A DNA stretch of 44,436 bases, from NCBI RefSeq assembly GCF_024505165.1, contig NZ_JANIBK010000021.1, positions 1 through 44,436 on the forward strand. Reading direction: 5' to 3'. This document shows, piece by piece, positions 16,203 through 26,650 of this stretch. The position numbers and the translations under genes were made by a program. The stretch comes from Methylomonas rivi (lineage in GTDB: Bacteria; Pseudomonadota; Gammaproteobacteria; Methylococcales; Methylomonadaceae). Positions within the stretch are counted from its first letter, which is position 1; each line of letters starts with the position of its first letter. The notes beneath the pieces were generated by a model. It was not told the origin of the DNA, made no database searches, and worked only from the letters and a program-made list of their open reading frames with translations.

Positions 16203-17588
16203 TTATCGCCACTGCTTTAAAAAAATATTCAATTCGTTTTTGTTCAGCCGCTGGCTATCGACTTTCAGATAAGCGGTACTTTCTTCGAAATGCAAACGCA
16301 CTTCCTCGACACCGTTGATGGCTAACAGCTGCTTGGAAAATTCGCTTCCCCGTTCCGGTTTGACGGTTTGCAGCGACAGCAGCAGGTTGGCGAGATAACG
16401 CGGCGGCGACATGAATAACGCAATTAACGCCCAGCTGGCGGCCACGGCGGCGGAAAATATAAACACCGCGCTTGGCCCGTATTCGCCGTACAGCCAGCCG
16501 CCGCTGGCGCCGCCCAGAAAAGCCCCCATGAATTGCGAGCTGGAGTAGATCCCCATGGCCGTGCCTTTCAAATCGCCCGGCGCGGTTTTGGAAATCAGTG
16601 ACGGCAGCGTGGCTTCCAATAAGTTAAAGCCGCAGAAAAACACCCACAGGCAGGCAATCAAACCGATCAACTGGCCGTGCAGCAGTATGAAGCCCAAATT
16701 GGCAAATACCAGTGAAACCACGGCACCGACGAAGACGGTCTTCATCCGGCGCTTTTTCTCGGCGATGATCACGAACGGAATAATGGCCGCCATGGAGGTC
16801 ACCAGCACCGGCAAATAAACCAGCCAATGTTTACCGGCCAGCAGACCGGCGTCGCGCATCAGCAAAGGCACCACCACGAAGCTGGCCATCAAGATCAGAT
16901 GCAGCGAAAAAATGCCGTAATTAAGCCGCAACAAATCGGCGTTTTTGATCACCGAACTCAACTCGGACGGAATATATTCGGCGTCGCGGTGCACGCTGAT
17001 CTTTTGCGGATTCGGCACGATGAACAGGACCACCGGTACCGCCAGCGCCGCCAGAATCGCGATCAGCCAGAATATGCCGCTGATGCCGAAGTGGTGGGCA
17101 ATCACCGGTCCCACGGTCATCGCCACCCCGAACGACACGCCGATACTGGCGCCTATGGTGGCCATGGCTTTGGTGCGATTGACTTCCTGGGTCAAATCGG
17201 CGAGCAAGGCCATCACCGCCGCCGACACCGCGCCGCAGCCCTGCAGGGCGCGGCCGATCAGAATGCCGTAAATATCCGTCGCCAAAGCCGCCACCACGCT
17301 ACCGGTCAAAAACAGCAGCAAACCGATGACGATAACCGTTTTACGATTGAAACGATCCGACCATAAGCCGAACGGGATTTGCAGCACGGCCTGCGTCAGG
17401 CCGTAAATACCCATGGTCAAGCCGACCAGTTTGGGTGTCGAGCCCGGCATTTGTTCGGTAAACAGCGACAATACCGGCAGCAACATGAACAAACCCAGCA
17501 TTCTGAGCGAATAAATACCGGCCAGCGAAACCGTTGCCCGCTTTTCCATGCGCGTCATTGCACCCGAAACATCCTGAACCTGTGTCAA
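16203..17588 (-). CDS. yajR: YajR-like MFS transporter with C-terminal ferredoxin-like domain
   Basis: This 461-residue inner-membrane transporter of the major facilitator superfamily has about 12 hydrophobic segments. The motif A region reads GLWSDRFNRKT (about residues 74-84). After the last membrane segment there is a soluble tail (about 395-461, with LLAINGVEEVRLHFEESTAYLKVD) like the YAM domain of E. coli YajR. The substrate is unknown. I use TTG at 17588 because GAGGAG sits about 7 bp before it; an ATG at 17555 is the alternative. It is divergent from uvrA across 76 bp and lies upstream of ssb. Confidence 0.85.
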   Translation of the reverse strand: MTQVQDVSGAMTRMEKRATVSLAGIYSLRMLGLFMLLPVLSLFTEQMPGSTPKLVGLTMGIYGLTQAVLQIPFGLWSDRFNRKTVIVIGLLLFLTGSVVAALATDIYGILIGRALQGCGAVSAAVMALLADLTQEVNRTKAMATIGASIGVSFGVAMTVGPVIAHHFGISGIFWLIAILAALAVPVVLFIVPNPQKISVHRDAEYIPSELSSVIKNADLLRLNYGIFSLHLILMASFVVVPLLMRDAGLLAGKHWLVYLPVLVTSMAAIIPFVIIAEKKRRMKTVFVGAVVSLVFANLGFILLHGQLIGLIACLWVFFCGFNLLEATLPSLISKTAPGDLKGTAMGIYSSSQFMGAFLGGASGGWLYGEYGPSAVFIFSAAVAASWALIALFMSPPRYLANLLLSLQTVKPERGSEFSKQLLAINGVEEVRLHFEESTAYLKVDSQRLNKNELNIFLKQWR

Positions 17589-17664
17589 ACCCCAACTCCT
17601 CTTTGCCTTGCATCGTGAAAGACACGTATAGTATCAGGTTCTTTAAATTGCAGGAATCGACACA

Positions 17665-20481
17665 GTGGACACCATCAGTATTCGCGGCGCCCGCACCCAC
17701 AATCTGAAAAACATCGACCTGGATCTGCCCAGGGATAGCCTAATCGTCATCACCGGCCTGTCAGGGTCCGGAAAGTCGTCGCTGGCGTTCGATACGATTT
17801 ACGCCGAAGGCCAACGACGCTACGTGGAATCGCTGTCCGCCTACGCCCGGCAGTTTTTGTCGATGATGGAAAAGCCCGATGTCGATCATATCGAGGGCTT
17901 GTCGCCGGCCATTTCCATCGAGCAAAAATCCACTTCCCACAATCCGCGCTCGACGGTAGGCACGATTACCGAGATTTACGACTATTTGCGCCTGCTGTAT
18001 GCCAGGGTCGGCATCCCGCGTTGCCCGGAACATGGCGGTTCGCTGGAAGCCCAGACCGTCAGCCAGATGGTCGACCAGGTGTTGGCGCAACCGGAAGGCG
18101 AACGCTGGATGTTGCTGGCGCCGGTGGTCAACGACCGCAAGGGCGAACACGTGCTGCTGCTGGAAGATCTGAAAGCCCAAGGCTTTTTGCGCGCCCGCAT
18201 CGACGGCGAAGTTTACGAACTGGACGAACCGCCCGCCCTGGATTTAAAGAAAAAACACACCATAGAAGTCATCGTCGACCGCTTCAAAATCCGCGACGAC
18301 ATTGCCCTGCGGCTGGCGGAATCTTTCGAAACCGCGCTGCGTTTATCCGACGGTCTGGCGCTTGCCGCCTCGATGGAAACCGGGCAAACCCTGCTGTTTT
18401 CCGAACGTTACGCCTGCCCGCATTGCGGCTATAGTTTGAGCGAACTGGAACCGCGCATCTTTTCCTTCAACAACCCGAAAGGCGCCTGTCCGAGTTGCGA
18501 CGGCCTGGGTGTGCGCCAGCATTTCGACCCGCAACTGGTGGTGCACAATCCCGACATCAGTCTGGCCGGCGGCGCGGTGCGCGGCTGGGACCGCCGTAAC
18601 GCCTATTACTACCAAATCATTTGCGCCCTGGCCGAACATTACGGCTTCGACCCGGAAGCGCCGTTCTCGAAAATAGCCAAGGACATACAGGCGGTGATTT
18701 TGTACGGCAGCGGCGAAGACAGCATCACTTTTCAATTCCAAATGGGCCAGGGCAAACCCAAGATCAGCCGTCATCCGTTCGAGGGCATCATTCCCAATAT
18801 GGAGCGGCGTTACCATGAAAGCGATTCGCAGATGGTACGGGACGAGTTGTCCAAATATCTGGCCCAGCAAACCTGCGCGGTCTGCGACGGCGCCCGTTTG
18901 AATCTGGGCGCGCGCAATGTGTTCGTGGCCGACCAGCCTTTGCATCACATTACCCGCCTGCCGATCAAGCAAAGTCTGGCATTTTTTCAGCAACTCAGCA
19001 TCCCCGGCCACCGCGGCGAAATCGCCGCTAAAATCAACAAGGAAATTCAGGAGCGGCTGGAGTTTTTGGTCAACGTCGGCCTGGATTATCTGACCCTGGA
19101 CCGCAGCGCCGACACTTTGTCCGGCGGCGAGGCCCAGCGTATTCGCCTGGCCAGCCAGATCGGCGCCGGACTGGTGGGGGTGATGTATGTGCTGGACGAG
19201 CCGTCGATAGGCTTGCATCAACGCGACAACCAGCGGCTGCTGAACACCTTGTTTAGATTGCGCGACCTCGGCAATACCGTGATCGTGGTCGAGCACGACG
19301 AGGACGCCATCCGCGCCGCCGACCATATCGTCGATATCGGCCCCGGCGCCGGCGTGCACGGCGGCCAGATCGTCTCGCAAGGCACGCCCGCGCAAATTCT
19401 GGCGGACCCGAATTCGCTGACCGGCCAGTATTTATCCGGTGCCTTGGCTATCCAACTGCCGGAACGCACCACGCCGCCCGACCCCACCCGGCAACTCACC
19501 ATACGCAACGCCCACGGCAACAATCTGAAAAATGTCACGGTAAGTTTCCCGGTAGGTTTGTTGACCTGCGTCACCGGCGTGTCCGGCTCCGGCAAATCCA
19601 CCCTGATCAACGACACCCTGTACAGCCATGCCGCAAGAACCATCAACGGCGCCAGCTGCATTCCCGCCCCTTGCGACGCCGTGGACGGTTTGGAACAGTT
19701 CGACAAGGTGGTGGATATCGATCAAAGCCCGATTGGCCGCACCCCGCGATCCAACCCGGCGACCTACACCGGCATCTTCACGCCGGTGCGGGAATTGTTC
19801 TCGGCCACGCCGGAAGCCCGCTCGCGCGGATATACCCCGGGCCGTTTCAGCTTCAATGTCAAGGGCGGCCGTTGCGAGGCCTGCGCCGGCGACGGCGTCA
19901 TCAAGGTGGAAATGCACTTTCTGCCGGACATTTTCGTGCCTTGCGACATCTGCCACGGCAAACGTTACAACCGGGAAACCCTGGAAATCCGCTATAAAGG
20001 CAAGACCATCCATGAAGTATTGGAAATGACGGTGGAAGACGCCGCCCAGTTTTTCTCGGCGGTACCCAGTCTGGCCCGCAAGCTGCATACGCTGATCGAG
20101 GTGGGTTTGAGCTATATCACGCTGGGTCAAAACGCCACCACCTTGTCCGGCGGCGAGGCGCAGCGGGTCAAGCTGGCCAAGGAGCTGTCCAAACGGGATA
20201 CCGGCAAGACGCTTTATATTTTGGACGAACCGACCACCGGCTTACATTTTCACGACATCAAGCAATTGCTGTCCGTGCTGCACACATTGCGCGACCACGG
20301 CAATACCGTCATCATCATCGAGCATAATCTGGACGTGATTAAAACGGCGGATTGGATTGTGGATATGGGGCCGGAAGGCGGCAATGGCGGCGGTACGCTG
20401 GTTGCGGAGGGTACGCCGAGAGAGATTGCCCGACATGCCGAGTCGCATACCGGAGTTTATCTAAAGCGTTTTTTCGATTGA
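17665..20481 (+). CDS. uvrA: Excinuclease ABC subunit A
   Basis: UvrA is the damage-recognition ATPase of nucleotide excision repair. The 938-residue length is normal. Two ABC modules are visible: Walker A GLSGSGKS near residue 31 and GVSGSGKS near 640, each with an LSGGEAQR signature and a [13 protein letters not shown] or [13 protein letters not shown] Walker B. Two zinc modules are present (CPHC/CPSC and CEAC/CDIC). It starts with GTG at 17665. I see no clear LexA box in the 76-bp divergent region. Its stop lies 4 bp from the 3' end of the convergent tRNA-Val gene. Confidence 0.97.
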   Translation: MDTISIRGARTHNLKNIDLDLPRDSLIVITGLSGSGKSSLAFDTIYAEGQRRYVESLSAYARQFLSMMEKPDVDHIEGLSPAISIEQKSTSHNPRSTVGTITEIYDYLRLLYARVGIPRCPEHGGSLEAQTVSQMVDQVLAQPEGERWMLLAPVVNDRKGEHVLLLEDLKAQGFLRARIDGEVYELDEPPALDLKKKHTIEVIVDRFKIRDDIALRLAESFETALRLSDGLALAASMETGQTLLFSERYACPHCGYSLSELEPRIFSFNNPKGACPSCDGLGVRQHFDPQLVVHNPDISLAGGAVRGWDRRNAYYYQIICALAEHYGFDPEAPFSKIAKDIQAVILYGSGEDSITFQFQMGQGKPKISRHPFEGIIPNMERRYHESDSQMVRDELSKYLAQQTCAVCDGARLNLGARNVFVADQPLHHITRLPIKQSLAFFQQLSIPGHRGEIAAKINKEIQERLEFLVNVGLDYLTLDRSADTLSGGEAQRIRLASQIGAGLVGVMYVLDEPSIGLHQRDNQRLLNTLFRLRDLGNTVIVVEHDEDAIRAADHIVDIGPGAGVHGGQIVSQGTPAQILADPNSLTGQYLSGALAIQLPERTTPPDPTRQLTIRNAHGNNLKNVTVSFPVGLLTCVTGVSGSGKSTLINDTLYSHAARTINGASCIPAPCDAVDGLEQFDKVVDIDQSPIGRTPRSNPATYTGIFTPVRELFSATPEARSRGYTPGRFSFNVKGGRCEACAGDGVIKVEMHFLPDIFVPCDICHGKRYNRETLEIRYKGKTIHEVLEMTVEDAAQFFSAVPSLARKLHTLIEVGLSYITLGQNATTLSGGEAQRVKLAKELSKRDTGKTLYILDEPTTGLHFHDIKQLLSVLHTLRDHGNTVIIIEHNLDVIKTADWIVDMGPEGGNGGGTLVAEGTPREIARHAESHTGVYLKRFFD

Positions 20482-20485
20482 AACC

Positions 20486-20561
20486 TGGTGGGTGCTGAGG
20501 GGTTCGAACCCCCGACCCTCGCCTTGTAAGGGCGACGCTCTCCCAGCTGAGCTAAGCACCC
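20486..20561 (-). tRNA. tRNA-Val (anticodon UAC)
   Basis: This is a 76-nt gene on the minus strand. The acceptor stem is formed by GGGTGCT at the 5' end and AGCACCC at the 3' end, followed by ACCA, so CCA is encoded. The D-arm (AGCTCAGCTGGGAGAGC), anticodon loop CTTACAA with anticodon TAC, and T-loop GGTTCGAACC are all standard. It is convergent with uvrA. Confidence 0.97.
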
Positions 20562-20578
20562 GGCTTCAACTGGCGCGC

Positions 20579-20606
20579 ATTCTATCCAAATTAGCCGGCG
20601 ATGCAA
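20579..20606 (-). promoter_or_regulatory. Promoter of tRNA-Val
   Basis: On the minus strand TTGCAT (20601-20606) and TAGAAT (20579-20584) are 16 bp apart, each close to the sigma-70 consensus. The predicted start falls roughly 10 nt before the mature 5' end at 20561. A GC-rich discriminator follows the -10, typical of stable-RNA promoters. Confidence 0.6.
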
Positions 20607-20876
20607 GGTGTTTTTATACCGCCGGTTAAAAACCGCGGCAAGCGTGCCCTAAAAACTTAAAGTCCGGCACGGATTAATTATCGTTTTGCCTGTAGTTGAA
20701 AAAAATCATTCTTAGCATATCTTTATGTAGTTAGACGCTTACGCTTTAAAGGGCTTACTTCTCCCAGTGTCCGGACTGCTGGCTTTTTGTAAATATCCGG
20801 TAAATTCGCCAACCAAGGGATTTCTTGACTGGCGCGCTAGAAAAATCAATATCACAGCCTAATCAAAAACAAAGAT
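20607..20876. other. Upstream region of the GGDEF gene
   Basis: With the tRNA promoter, this makes a gene-free stretch of about 315 bases. I see no frame or strong repeat. TTGAAA near 20697 with TATCTT 16 bp further is a weak candidate promoter for the downstream diguanylate cyclase. Confidence 0.4.
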
Positions 20877-21911
20877 ATGACCGACAGCACAGCACTATTG
20901 CCCATTTACGATTTTTCTTTCACTCTTAACGCCGATTATCTAAAAAAAATTATTCCGCTGTTGACTCGGCACCAAATTGCCGCCAACCCGATCAATTACG
21001 CTATTTTTTACGATTATGTCACCGAACTGAATCCTTCCTTAACGTCGGCAGTCAATCGCCTGCTGAGCCAAAATACTGTATTCGATAGCGAAACCAGCCT
21101 TGAGCTGTATGGAAACTTTATCAGCAACGCCTCTTTAAAATCCTTCGACAATATCCAGCAACAAATTCATAAAGTGATTCGTCAGGCAACCGACGCCATT
21201 AACGATACTTGTCACAAGGCGGAACAGACTAACGATAGCTTTCAGAAAAAGTCGGCGATATTGGAAAGCAAGCCGGAAATAGCGACGACCCAATCGATCT
21301 TGCAAGAGATCATTCAAGAAACGAAATCGCTCGCCGCGACCAGCCACGCGATGCAGATGCAATTGAACCAAGCCAATGCGGAAATGGAGCAATTGCGTAA
21401 CGAGCTGGCCCGGGTCAGGCAAATGGCCGTTACGGACGGTTTAACCGGTTTGTTAAACCGCCGGGCCTTCGACCAAACTTTAAGCGAGATTATCGAACAG
21501 CCGGACGGCGAAACGACGTGTTTGTCGTTGCTGGACATCGATCATTTCAAACGTATAAACGACACCTTCGGCCATACCATAGGCGATAACGTGCTCAAAT
21601 ATGTGGCGTCGTTATTGAAGAAACATGCAGAAGGACATCATCATGTGGCGCGTTACGGCGGAGAGGAACTCGCCATCATCATGCCCAACACCCCCAAGCA
21701 TAAGGCCATCGAAATTTCCGAAAACATCCGGATTGAAATGGAAAAGAGCCGCTTGAAACGCAAAACCGATAACGCAACCCTGGGCCTGATTACCCTTTCT
21801 GTCGGCATAGCCGAATTACATGTCAACGATAACCCGGAAAGCTTCATAACCCGCGCCGATACGGCTCTTTATCAAGCCAAGGAATCGGGCCGAAATAAAG
21901 TCATGCATTAA
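20877..21911 (+). CDS. Cytoplasmic GGDEF diguanylate cyclase
   Basis: This 344-residue protein has a helical N-terminal region without recognisable membrane segments (about 1-135), a coiled coil (about 140-183) and a GGDEF domain (about 184-344). The active-site motif is GGEEL (261-265), with the DGLTGLLNRRAF opening and the LDIDHFKRINDTFGH metal-binding block, so cyclase activity making c-di-GMP is likely. The inhibitory I-site RxxD before the motif is absent (HHHVARY), so product inhibition through that site is not expected. The N-terminal signal is unknown. It stands alone, convergent with fabG. Confidence 0.9.
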   Translation: MTDSTALLPIYDFSFTLNADYLKKIIPLLTRHQIAANPINYAIFYDYVTELNPSLTSAVNRLLSQNTVFDSETSLELYGNFISNASLKSFDNIQQQIHKVIRQATDAINDTCHKAEQTNDSFQKKSAILESKPEIATTQSILQEIIQETKSLAATSHAMQMQLNQANAEMEQLRNELARVRQMAVTDGLTGLLNRRAFDQTLSEIIEQPDGETTCLSLLDIDHFKRINDTFGHTIGDNVLKYVASLLKKHAEGHHHVARYGGEELAIIMPNTPKHKAIEISENIRIEMEKSRLKRKTDNATLGLITLSVGIAELHVNDNPESFITRADTALYQAKESGRNKVMH

Positions 21912-21925
21912 ACCGCAGGCAATAA

Positions 21926-21959
21926 AAAACCGGCGTCATCCGAAGTTAACGCCGGTTTT
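21926..21959. terminator. Bidirectional terminator between the GGDEF gene and fabG
   Basis: AAAACCGGCG (21926-21935) pairs with CGCCGGTTTT (21950-21959) around a 14-nt loop. A-rich sequence before and T-rich sequence after the stem suit termination of both convergent genes. Confidence 0.8.
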
Positions 21960-21984
21960 CGATCAACCAACCGCTGGGGGCGGG

Positions 21985-22731
21985 TTAGGGCATGTACATG
22001 CCGCCGTTCACATGCAAAGTCTCGCCGGTAATATAAGACGCTTGCTCGGAAGCCAGGAAAGATACCGCGTGAGCGATTTCTTCCGGCCGGCCCAGCCGGC
22101 CCAGGGCGATTGAACCCAGCAACGCGGTTTTAATCTCTTCCGACAATTCCTTGGTCATATCGGTATCGATAAAGCCCGGTGCGACGGTATTGACGGTAAT
22201 ACCGCGCGAACCCACTTCCTTGGCCATCGATTTGGCGAAACCGACCATGCCGGCCTTGGCGGCCGCATAATTGGTTTGTCCGGCATTGCCGGTGGAACCG
22301 ACCACCGAGGAAATATTGATGATACGGCCGTAGCGTACCTTCATCATGCCGCGCAGCACGGCCTTGCTCATCCGGAATACCGAAGTCAGATTGGTGGCGA
22401 TGATGTCGTCCCATTCCTCCTCTTTCATGCGCATCAATAAATTATCGCGGGTGATGCCGGCGTTGTTGACCAAAACCGCCGGCGTGCCGTGCGCATCGCC
22501 GGCGGTTTTGATAAAGTTTTCGATATCGGCGGCGTCGGCCACATTCAATTTATAGCCCTTGCCGTTTGCGCCCAGATAGGCGGAAATCGCCTCGGCGCCG
22601 CTATCGGATGTGGCGGTTCCGACAACGAAGAAGCCGTCGGCAACCAATTTTTCGGCAATGGCGCGCCCTATGCCCCGGCTGGCGCCGGTCACAATGGCCA
22701 GTTTTTTATTTATGCCCTTGAGGGTATCCAT
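21985..22731 (-). CDS. fabG: 3-oxoacyl-[acyl-carrier-protein] reductase
   Basis: FabG reduces beta-ketoacyl-ACP with NADPH in fatty-acid elongation. The 248-residue short-chain dehydrogenase shows GASRGIG nucleotide binding near the N-terminus, NNAG, the catalytic Ser-Tyr-Lys (ISSVVGS and YAAAK), and the usual C-terminal HVNGGMYMP. Its ATG lies 26 bp inside the end of fabD, with GGAG 7 bp before it. It is the last gene of the fab operon; acpP, which commonly follows, is absent. Confidence 0.97.
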   Translation of the reverse strand: MDTLKGINKKLAIVTGASRGIGRAIAEKLVADGFFVVGTATSDSGAEAISAYLGANGKGYKLNVADAADIENFIKTAGDAHGTPAVLVNNAGITRDNLLMRMKEEEWDDIIATNLTSVFRMSKAVLRGMMKVRYGRIINISSVVGSTGNAGQTNYAAAKAGMVGFAKSMAKEVGSRGITVNTVAPGFIDTDMTKELSEEIKTALLGSIALGRLGRPEEIAHAVSFLASEQASYITGETLHVNGGMYMP

Positions 22732-23680
22732 GTAATTGCTCCAAAACAGTATTCAATGAGTCGGGGTCGAATATCGAGAAATGCGCCGCATCCGGGGCAA
22801 TGCGTTTATTCAAGCCCGTCAACACCTTGCCCGGTCCGCATTCGACAAACCCGGACACCCCTTGCTCGTGCATGAATTTGATGGTTTCCACCCAGCGTAC
22901 CGGGTTAAAAAGCTGCTCTTTTAGTGCATTGCGTATCACTTCGGGCGAACCGTGGGATTTGACGTCGGCGTTGTGAATCAAGGTGACATCCGGCATTTCC
23001 ACGTTGATACCCTGCAAAATCTCATTGAGCTTGTCGGCGGCATCTTCCATCAGCAGGCAATGCGAGGGTACGCTAACCGGCAATTTCAAGGCCCGCTTGG
23101 CTCCCAAGGCTTTCAGCGCATCGATCGCTCTATCGACGGCGGCGGTGTCGCCGGCAATGACTACTTGGCCGGGGGCATTAAAGTTGGCCGCGGCCACCAC
23201 TTCGCCATTGGCTACATCCAAACAAGCGTTCACGACTTGATGGTCTTGCAATCCTAAAATCGCCGCCATCGCGCCGACGCCGACAGGCACTGCCTCCTGC
23301 ATCAAGCGCCCGCGCGCTACGACCAGTTTCAAGGCGTCTTCGAACGCAATAGCCCCGGAACATACCAAGGCGGTATATTCGCCCAAGCTGTGTCCGGCCA
23401 TCCAGGCTGGGCGAATTTTTGAGTTATCGCGCCAGACTCGCCAGAAAGCCACGCCCGCCGCCAACATGGCCGGTTGGGTGTTTTCGGTTCGATTTAAGTC
23501 CGCTTCGGGGCCGCTTTCAACCAAGTTCCACAGGTCGAATCCCAGAGCATCGGCAGCCTGTTCGAAGGTTTGCCTGACTTGCGGAAAAGCCGCCGCCATG
23601 GCCGACACCATGCCGACCGATTGCGATCCCTGCCCGGGGAACACGAATGCCAAGTTGTAATTTTGTTCGCTCATAGTCAT
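22706..23680 (-). CDS. fabD: Malonyl-CoA:ACP transacylase
   Basis: FabD moves malonyl from CoA to ACP. The 324-residue protein has the QGSQ oxyanion motif near the start, the nucleophile Ser in GHSLGEY (about residue 95), and the His of the SVPSH block. It follows fabH at 2 bp and overlaps fabG by 26 bp. Two ATGs lie two codons apart at the start (MTM); either may be used. Confidence 0.97.
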   Translation of the reverse strand: MTMSEQNYNLAFVFPGQGSQSVGMVSAMAAAFPQVRQTFEQAADALGFDLWNLVESGPEADLNRTENTQPAMLAAGVAFWRVWRDNSKIRPAWMAGHSLGEYTALVCSGAIAFEDALKLVVARGRLMQEAVPVGVGAMAAILGLQDHQVVNACLDVANGEVVAAANFNAPGQVVIAGDTAAVDRAIDALKALGAKRALKLPVSVPSHCLLMEDAADKLNEILQGINVEMPDVTLIHNADVKSHGSPEVIRNALKEQLFNPVRWVETIKFMHEQGVSGFVECGPGKVLTGLNKRIAPDAAHFSIFDPDSLNTVLEQLHGYPQGHK

Positions 23681-23682
23681 GT

Positions 23683-24651
23683 TTAGTATTTGATTAATGC
23701 TGAACCCCAGGTAAAACCGGCGCCAAAGGCTTCCATCAAAACCATCTGGCCTTTTTTGATGCGGCCGTCGCGCACGCCTTCGTTAAATGCCAACAAACAG
23801 GATGCCGACGAAGTATTGCCTTGGGTTTCCAAAGTCAAAATCACCTGGTCCATGTCCATGCCCAACTTTTTGGCTGTCGCGGCAATGATGCGGGTATTGG
23901 CCTGATGCGGCACCAGCCAGTCGATGTCGCTCTGTTGCAAATCGTTGGCTTCCAGGGTTTCATCCACGATGCGCCCCAGGGTATTGACCGCCACCTTGAA
24001 CACTTCGTTGCCGCGCATGCTGATATAGCCGGGTTCATGTTGTTTAGCCGCCGCGGCGACTTGCGGATTGGGGCAATACAGCAAATCCTCGTAGCCGCCG
24101 TCCGAATGAATGTGAGTAGACAAAATGCCGGGTTGGTCGGAGGCTGACAGCAGTACCGCCCCCGCGCCGTCGCCGAATAAAATGCAGGTGCCTCTGTCGG
24201 TCCAGTCCACGATACGCGAGCATACCTCGGAACCCACCACCAATACCGTTTTGCAAAAGCCGGTTTTAATGTATTGATCGGCAATGCTTAACGCGAATAC
24301 CGAACCGGAACAGGCTGCTTGCACATCGAAAGCCACGCATTGCTTGATGCCCAAACGTTCTTGCAGAAGGCAGGCCGTGCTGGGGTAGACTCTGTCCGGA
24401 GTGCCGGTGGCGACAACGATCAGCTCGATATCTTCCGCATCGATGCCCGCCATGTCCATGGCTTGCCGGGCGGCGATTTCAGCCATGCTGGAGGCGGTTT
24501 CATCGGGACCGGCTATGCGCCGGCTTTTAATGCCGGTACGCTCGTAGATCCAGCTATCCGAGGTGTCCACCATGGCCGATATGTCGTCGTTGGTGCGAAT
24601 TGTGGCGGGCAGGTAGCCGCCCGTGCCGATCACATTACTCCAGCGGCTCAT
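23683..24651 (-). CDS. fabH: Beta-ketoacyl-ACP synthase III
   Basis: FabH starts fatty-acid synthesis by condensing acetyl-CoA with malonyl-ACP. The 322-residue thiolase-fold protein has the catalytic Cys in QAACSGS, His in VPHQAN and Asn in TQGNTSSAS. The ATG overlaps the plsX stop by 4 bp, indicating translational coupling. Confidence 0.97.
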   Translation of the reverse strand: MSRWSNVIGTGGYLPATIRTNDDISAMVDTSDSWIYERTGIKSRRIAGPDETASSMAEIAARQAMDMAGIDAEDIELIVVATGTPDRVYPSTACLLQERLGIKQCVAFDVQAACSGSVFALSIADQYIKTGFCKTVLVVGSEVCSRIVDWTDRGTCILFGDGAGAVLLSASDQPGILSTHIHSDGGYEDLLYCPNPQVAAAAKQHEPGYISMRGNEVFKVAVNTLGRIVDETLEANDLQQSDIDWLVPHQANTRIIAATAKKLGMDMDQVILTLETQGNTSSASCLLAFNEGVRDGRIKKGQMVLMEAFGAGFTWGSALIKY

Positions 24652-25676
24652 TCCGCATCCTTCCGAGCCAGGGCGATTTCCAACTTTTCGCTGATTTTAC
24701 GAATAACATCTTTCTCAACCTCTACTTCCGCCAAGCGAATGGCTGTTTCAAAAGCAAGGACGTCGGCGCCACCATGACTTTTAATGACCAGGCCGCGCAA
24801 ACCGATAAAACTGGCTCCATTATAAAGTCGCGGATCGATGCTATCTTTAAATAATTTTAGTACCGGGTACGCCACCAAACCGGCAAGTTTTGTCAGAATA
24901 TTCCGGGAAAAGGTTTCTTTCAGCTTTACGGCAATCATTTTTGCCGCGCCTTCGATCGACTTCAGCGCCACATTGCCGACAAAGCCATCGGTAACGATTA
25001 AATCGACTTGGACGCTGCCGGCATTGATGGAGTTGCCTTCCACATAGCCGATGTAATTCAAGCTCGAATTTTCCAATAATTTGGCGGCGGCCTTGACTTG
25101 TTCGTTGCCTTTCATATCTTCTTCGCCGATATTCAGCAAACCGACCCGCGGGCGTTCGATGTTTTCAACCGCCTTCACCACTTCCTCGCCCATCACGGCG
25201 AACTGGTAAAGATGCTCGGCGCTGGAGTCCACGTTTGCGCCCAAGTCCAGCACATGGGTGTGGCCGAATACCGACGGCAAGGTGGAAATAATCGCGGGAC
25301 GTTCGATGCCCGGAATCATTTTCAACACGAAGCGCGCGGTCGCCATCAAGGCGCCGGTGTTGCCCGCGCTGACGCAGGCATCGGCTCGGCCGTCCTTGAC
25401 AAGATCTATGGCCACCCGCATCGAGGAGTCTTTTTTGTTTTTCAACGCCTTTTGCGGCGGTTCGTCCATTTCCACCACTTGCGTGGCATGCTGAATACTG
25501 ATTCGATCTTTAAACTCAAGCAAGGCATCGGACAACATATCCTGAAGCACGGCTTGGTCGCCGACCATGATCAATTTTAATTGGGGATTTTTTCGTAAAC
25601 AGGCCAGTGACGCGGGAACTGTCACTTGGGGACCGAAATCCCCGCCCATGGCATCAATCGATAGAGTTGAGCTCAC
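24648..25676 (-). CDS. plsX: Phosphate acyltransferase PlsX
   Basis: PlsX makes acyl-phosphate from acyl-ACP, the first step of the PlsX/PlsY route to phospholipids. The 342-residue protein has the family opening [10 protein letters not shown] and the [11 protein letters not shown] block. It starts with GTG at 25676. It lies 199 bp after rpmF, a gap that contains two hairpins, so separate control from rpmF is possible. Confidence 0.96.
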   Translation of the reverse strand: MSSTLSIDAMGGDFGPQVTVPASLACLRKNPQLKLIMVGDQAVLQDMLSDALLEFKDRISIQHATQVVEMDEPPQKALKNKKDSSMRVAIDLVKDGRADACVSAGNTGALMATARFVLKMIPGIERPAIISTLPSVFGHTHVLDLGANVDSSAEHLYQFAVMGEEVVKAVENIERPRVGLLNIGEEDMKGNEQVKAAAKLLENSSLNYIGYVEGNSINAGSVQVDLIVTDGFVGNVALKSIEGAAKMIAVKLKETFSRNILTKLAGLVAYPVLKLFKDSIDPRLYNGASFIGLRGLVIKSHGGADVLAFETAIRLAEVEVEKDVIRKISEKLEIALARKDAE

Positions 25677-25796
25677 GCTTAGGACCTAACCCTTGAAGTT
25701 GAAAGGAGGAGGCACGCCAAATAAAACGTGCCGTCTTTGATAATTAACAAAACCGCTGCTTTGCCGGAAGCCGAAATGACGCCAGTCGATAAAGGG

Positions 25797-25821
25797 AAAA
25801 GCCGGTATGCCCCGGTCTTTT
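25797..25821 (-). terminator. Hairpin between rpmF and plsX, possible attenuator
   Basis: AAAAGCCGG and CCGGTCTTTT form a stem with one bulged base around a short loop. On the minus strand the stem ends in CTTTT followed by CCC. A second hairpin, ATCGCCG with CGGCGAT, lies near 25848-25873. Partial termination of rpmF transcripts before plsX is plausible but unproven. Confidence 0.4.
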
Positions 25822-25875
25822 CACTAAAATATCAGTCGTTAAACTACATCGCCGGCATCCGACATGCGGCGATTT

Positions 25876-26061
25876 TTACTCTTCGTCGATGTTGCCGGTA
25901 ATGATTTGGCGGCCTTTGAAAAAGCCGTCTGGCGTCATGTGGTGACGCAAATGCACTTCGCCTGTCAACGGATCGTTGGCCAAGGTTTTGGCTGTTAATG
26001 CGTCGTGTGAACGACGTTGACCGCGTCTTGAGCGCGATACTTTGCTTTTTTGTACTGCCAT
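25876..26061 (-). CDS. rpmF: Ribosomal protein bL32
   Basis: This 61-residue large-subunit protein begins [20 protein letters not shown], the standard L32 N-terminus. It contains no CxxC pairs, so it is the zinc-free form. GGAGAG precedes the ATG, and the gene follows yceD after 2 bp, the conserved order. Confidence 0.97.
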   Translation of the reverse strand: MAVQKSKVSRSRRGQRRSHDALTAKTLANDPLTGEVHLRHHMTPDGFFKGRQIITGNIDEE

Positions 26062-26063
26062 TT

Positions 26064-26582
26064 TTACTCTCCAGTTTTTTTAAGTTTGGCTAAAACAGAA
26101 AAAGGGTTATTCGTTTCGGTCTGGCTGTTATCGTCAAAATCGGAATCTCTCGACTGGTGCCGAGGGATACAGTCATATTCGTGTCTGGGATAATCCGGTA
26201 TCGCCAACAATATTTCGTCTTCTATCAAATCATGCAATGAGACCTTTTCGCCATTCAGCAGCAAAGGTTCGCAATCGATCTCGAGGCTATCCGCCTCTTG
26301 TAGCGAGGACACCACGGCCAATTTGAATGCAAGCGTTATTGGCCATGCCAGGGCCTGCAAGCAGGATTGGCATTCCAACTCCAACACCGTTTGAATCTTG
26401 CCGGAAACCACCGCGCGCTTGCCTTGCTTGGCAAACCGCGCGTCGACGGCGATATCGCCACCCGTGTTTACGACCATGCCGGACAAGCGCTCGAGTTCGC
26501 TTATTTTTAAGACGCCCGTCAATATGCTACGCCTTTCGGCGAACAATAAGGGATCAATAAGATTAGGAAGTTTGTCTGACAT
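26064..26582 (-). CDS. yceD: YceD/DUF177 family protein
   Basis: This 172-residue protein of the DUF177 family is linked in bacteria and plastids to 23S rRNA accumulation or ribosome assembly. It contains the conserved ECQSCLQAL Cys pair (about residues 90-98) and an acidic C-terminal half ([21 protein letters not shown]). It lies immediately before rpmF and is divergent from maf, as in E. coli. Confidence 0.92.
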   Translation of the reverse strand: MSDKLPNLIDPLLFAERRSILTGVLKISELERLSGMVVNTGGDIAVDARFAKQGKRAVVSGKIQTVLELECQSCLQALAWPITLAFKLAVVSSLQEADSLEIDCEPLLLNGEKVSLHDLIEDEILLAIPDYPRHEYDCIPRHQSRDSDFDDNSQTETNNPFSVLAKLKKTGE

Positions 26583-26650
26583 AACTGTACAATCATACAG
26601 ACAACTCGCTGTTGCGTCAAACCGACAACCTTCCGAACACTGTTAACGGC

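Noticed and set aside
17589-17664. A LexA (SOS) box between the MFS gene and uvrA
   Set aside because: No CTG-N10-CAG arrangement with the expected AT-rich core is present.
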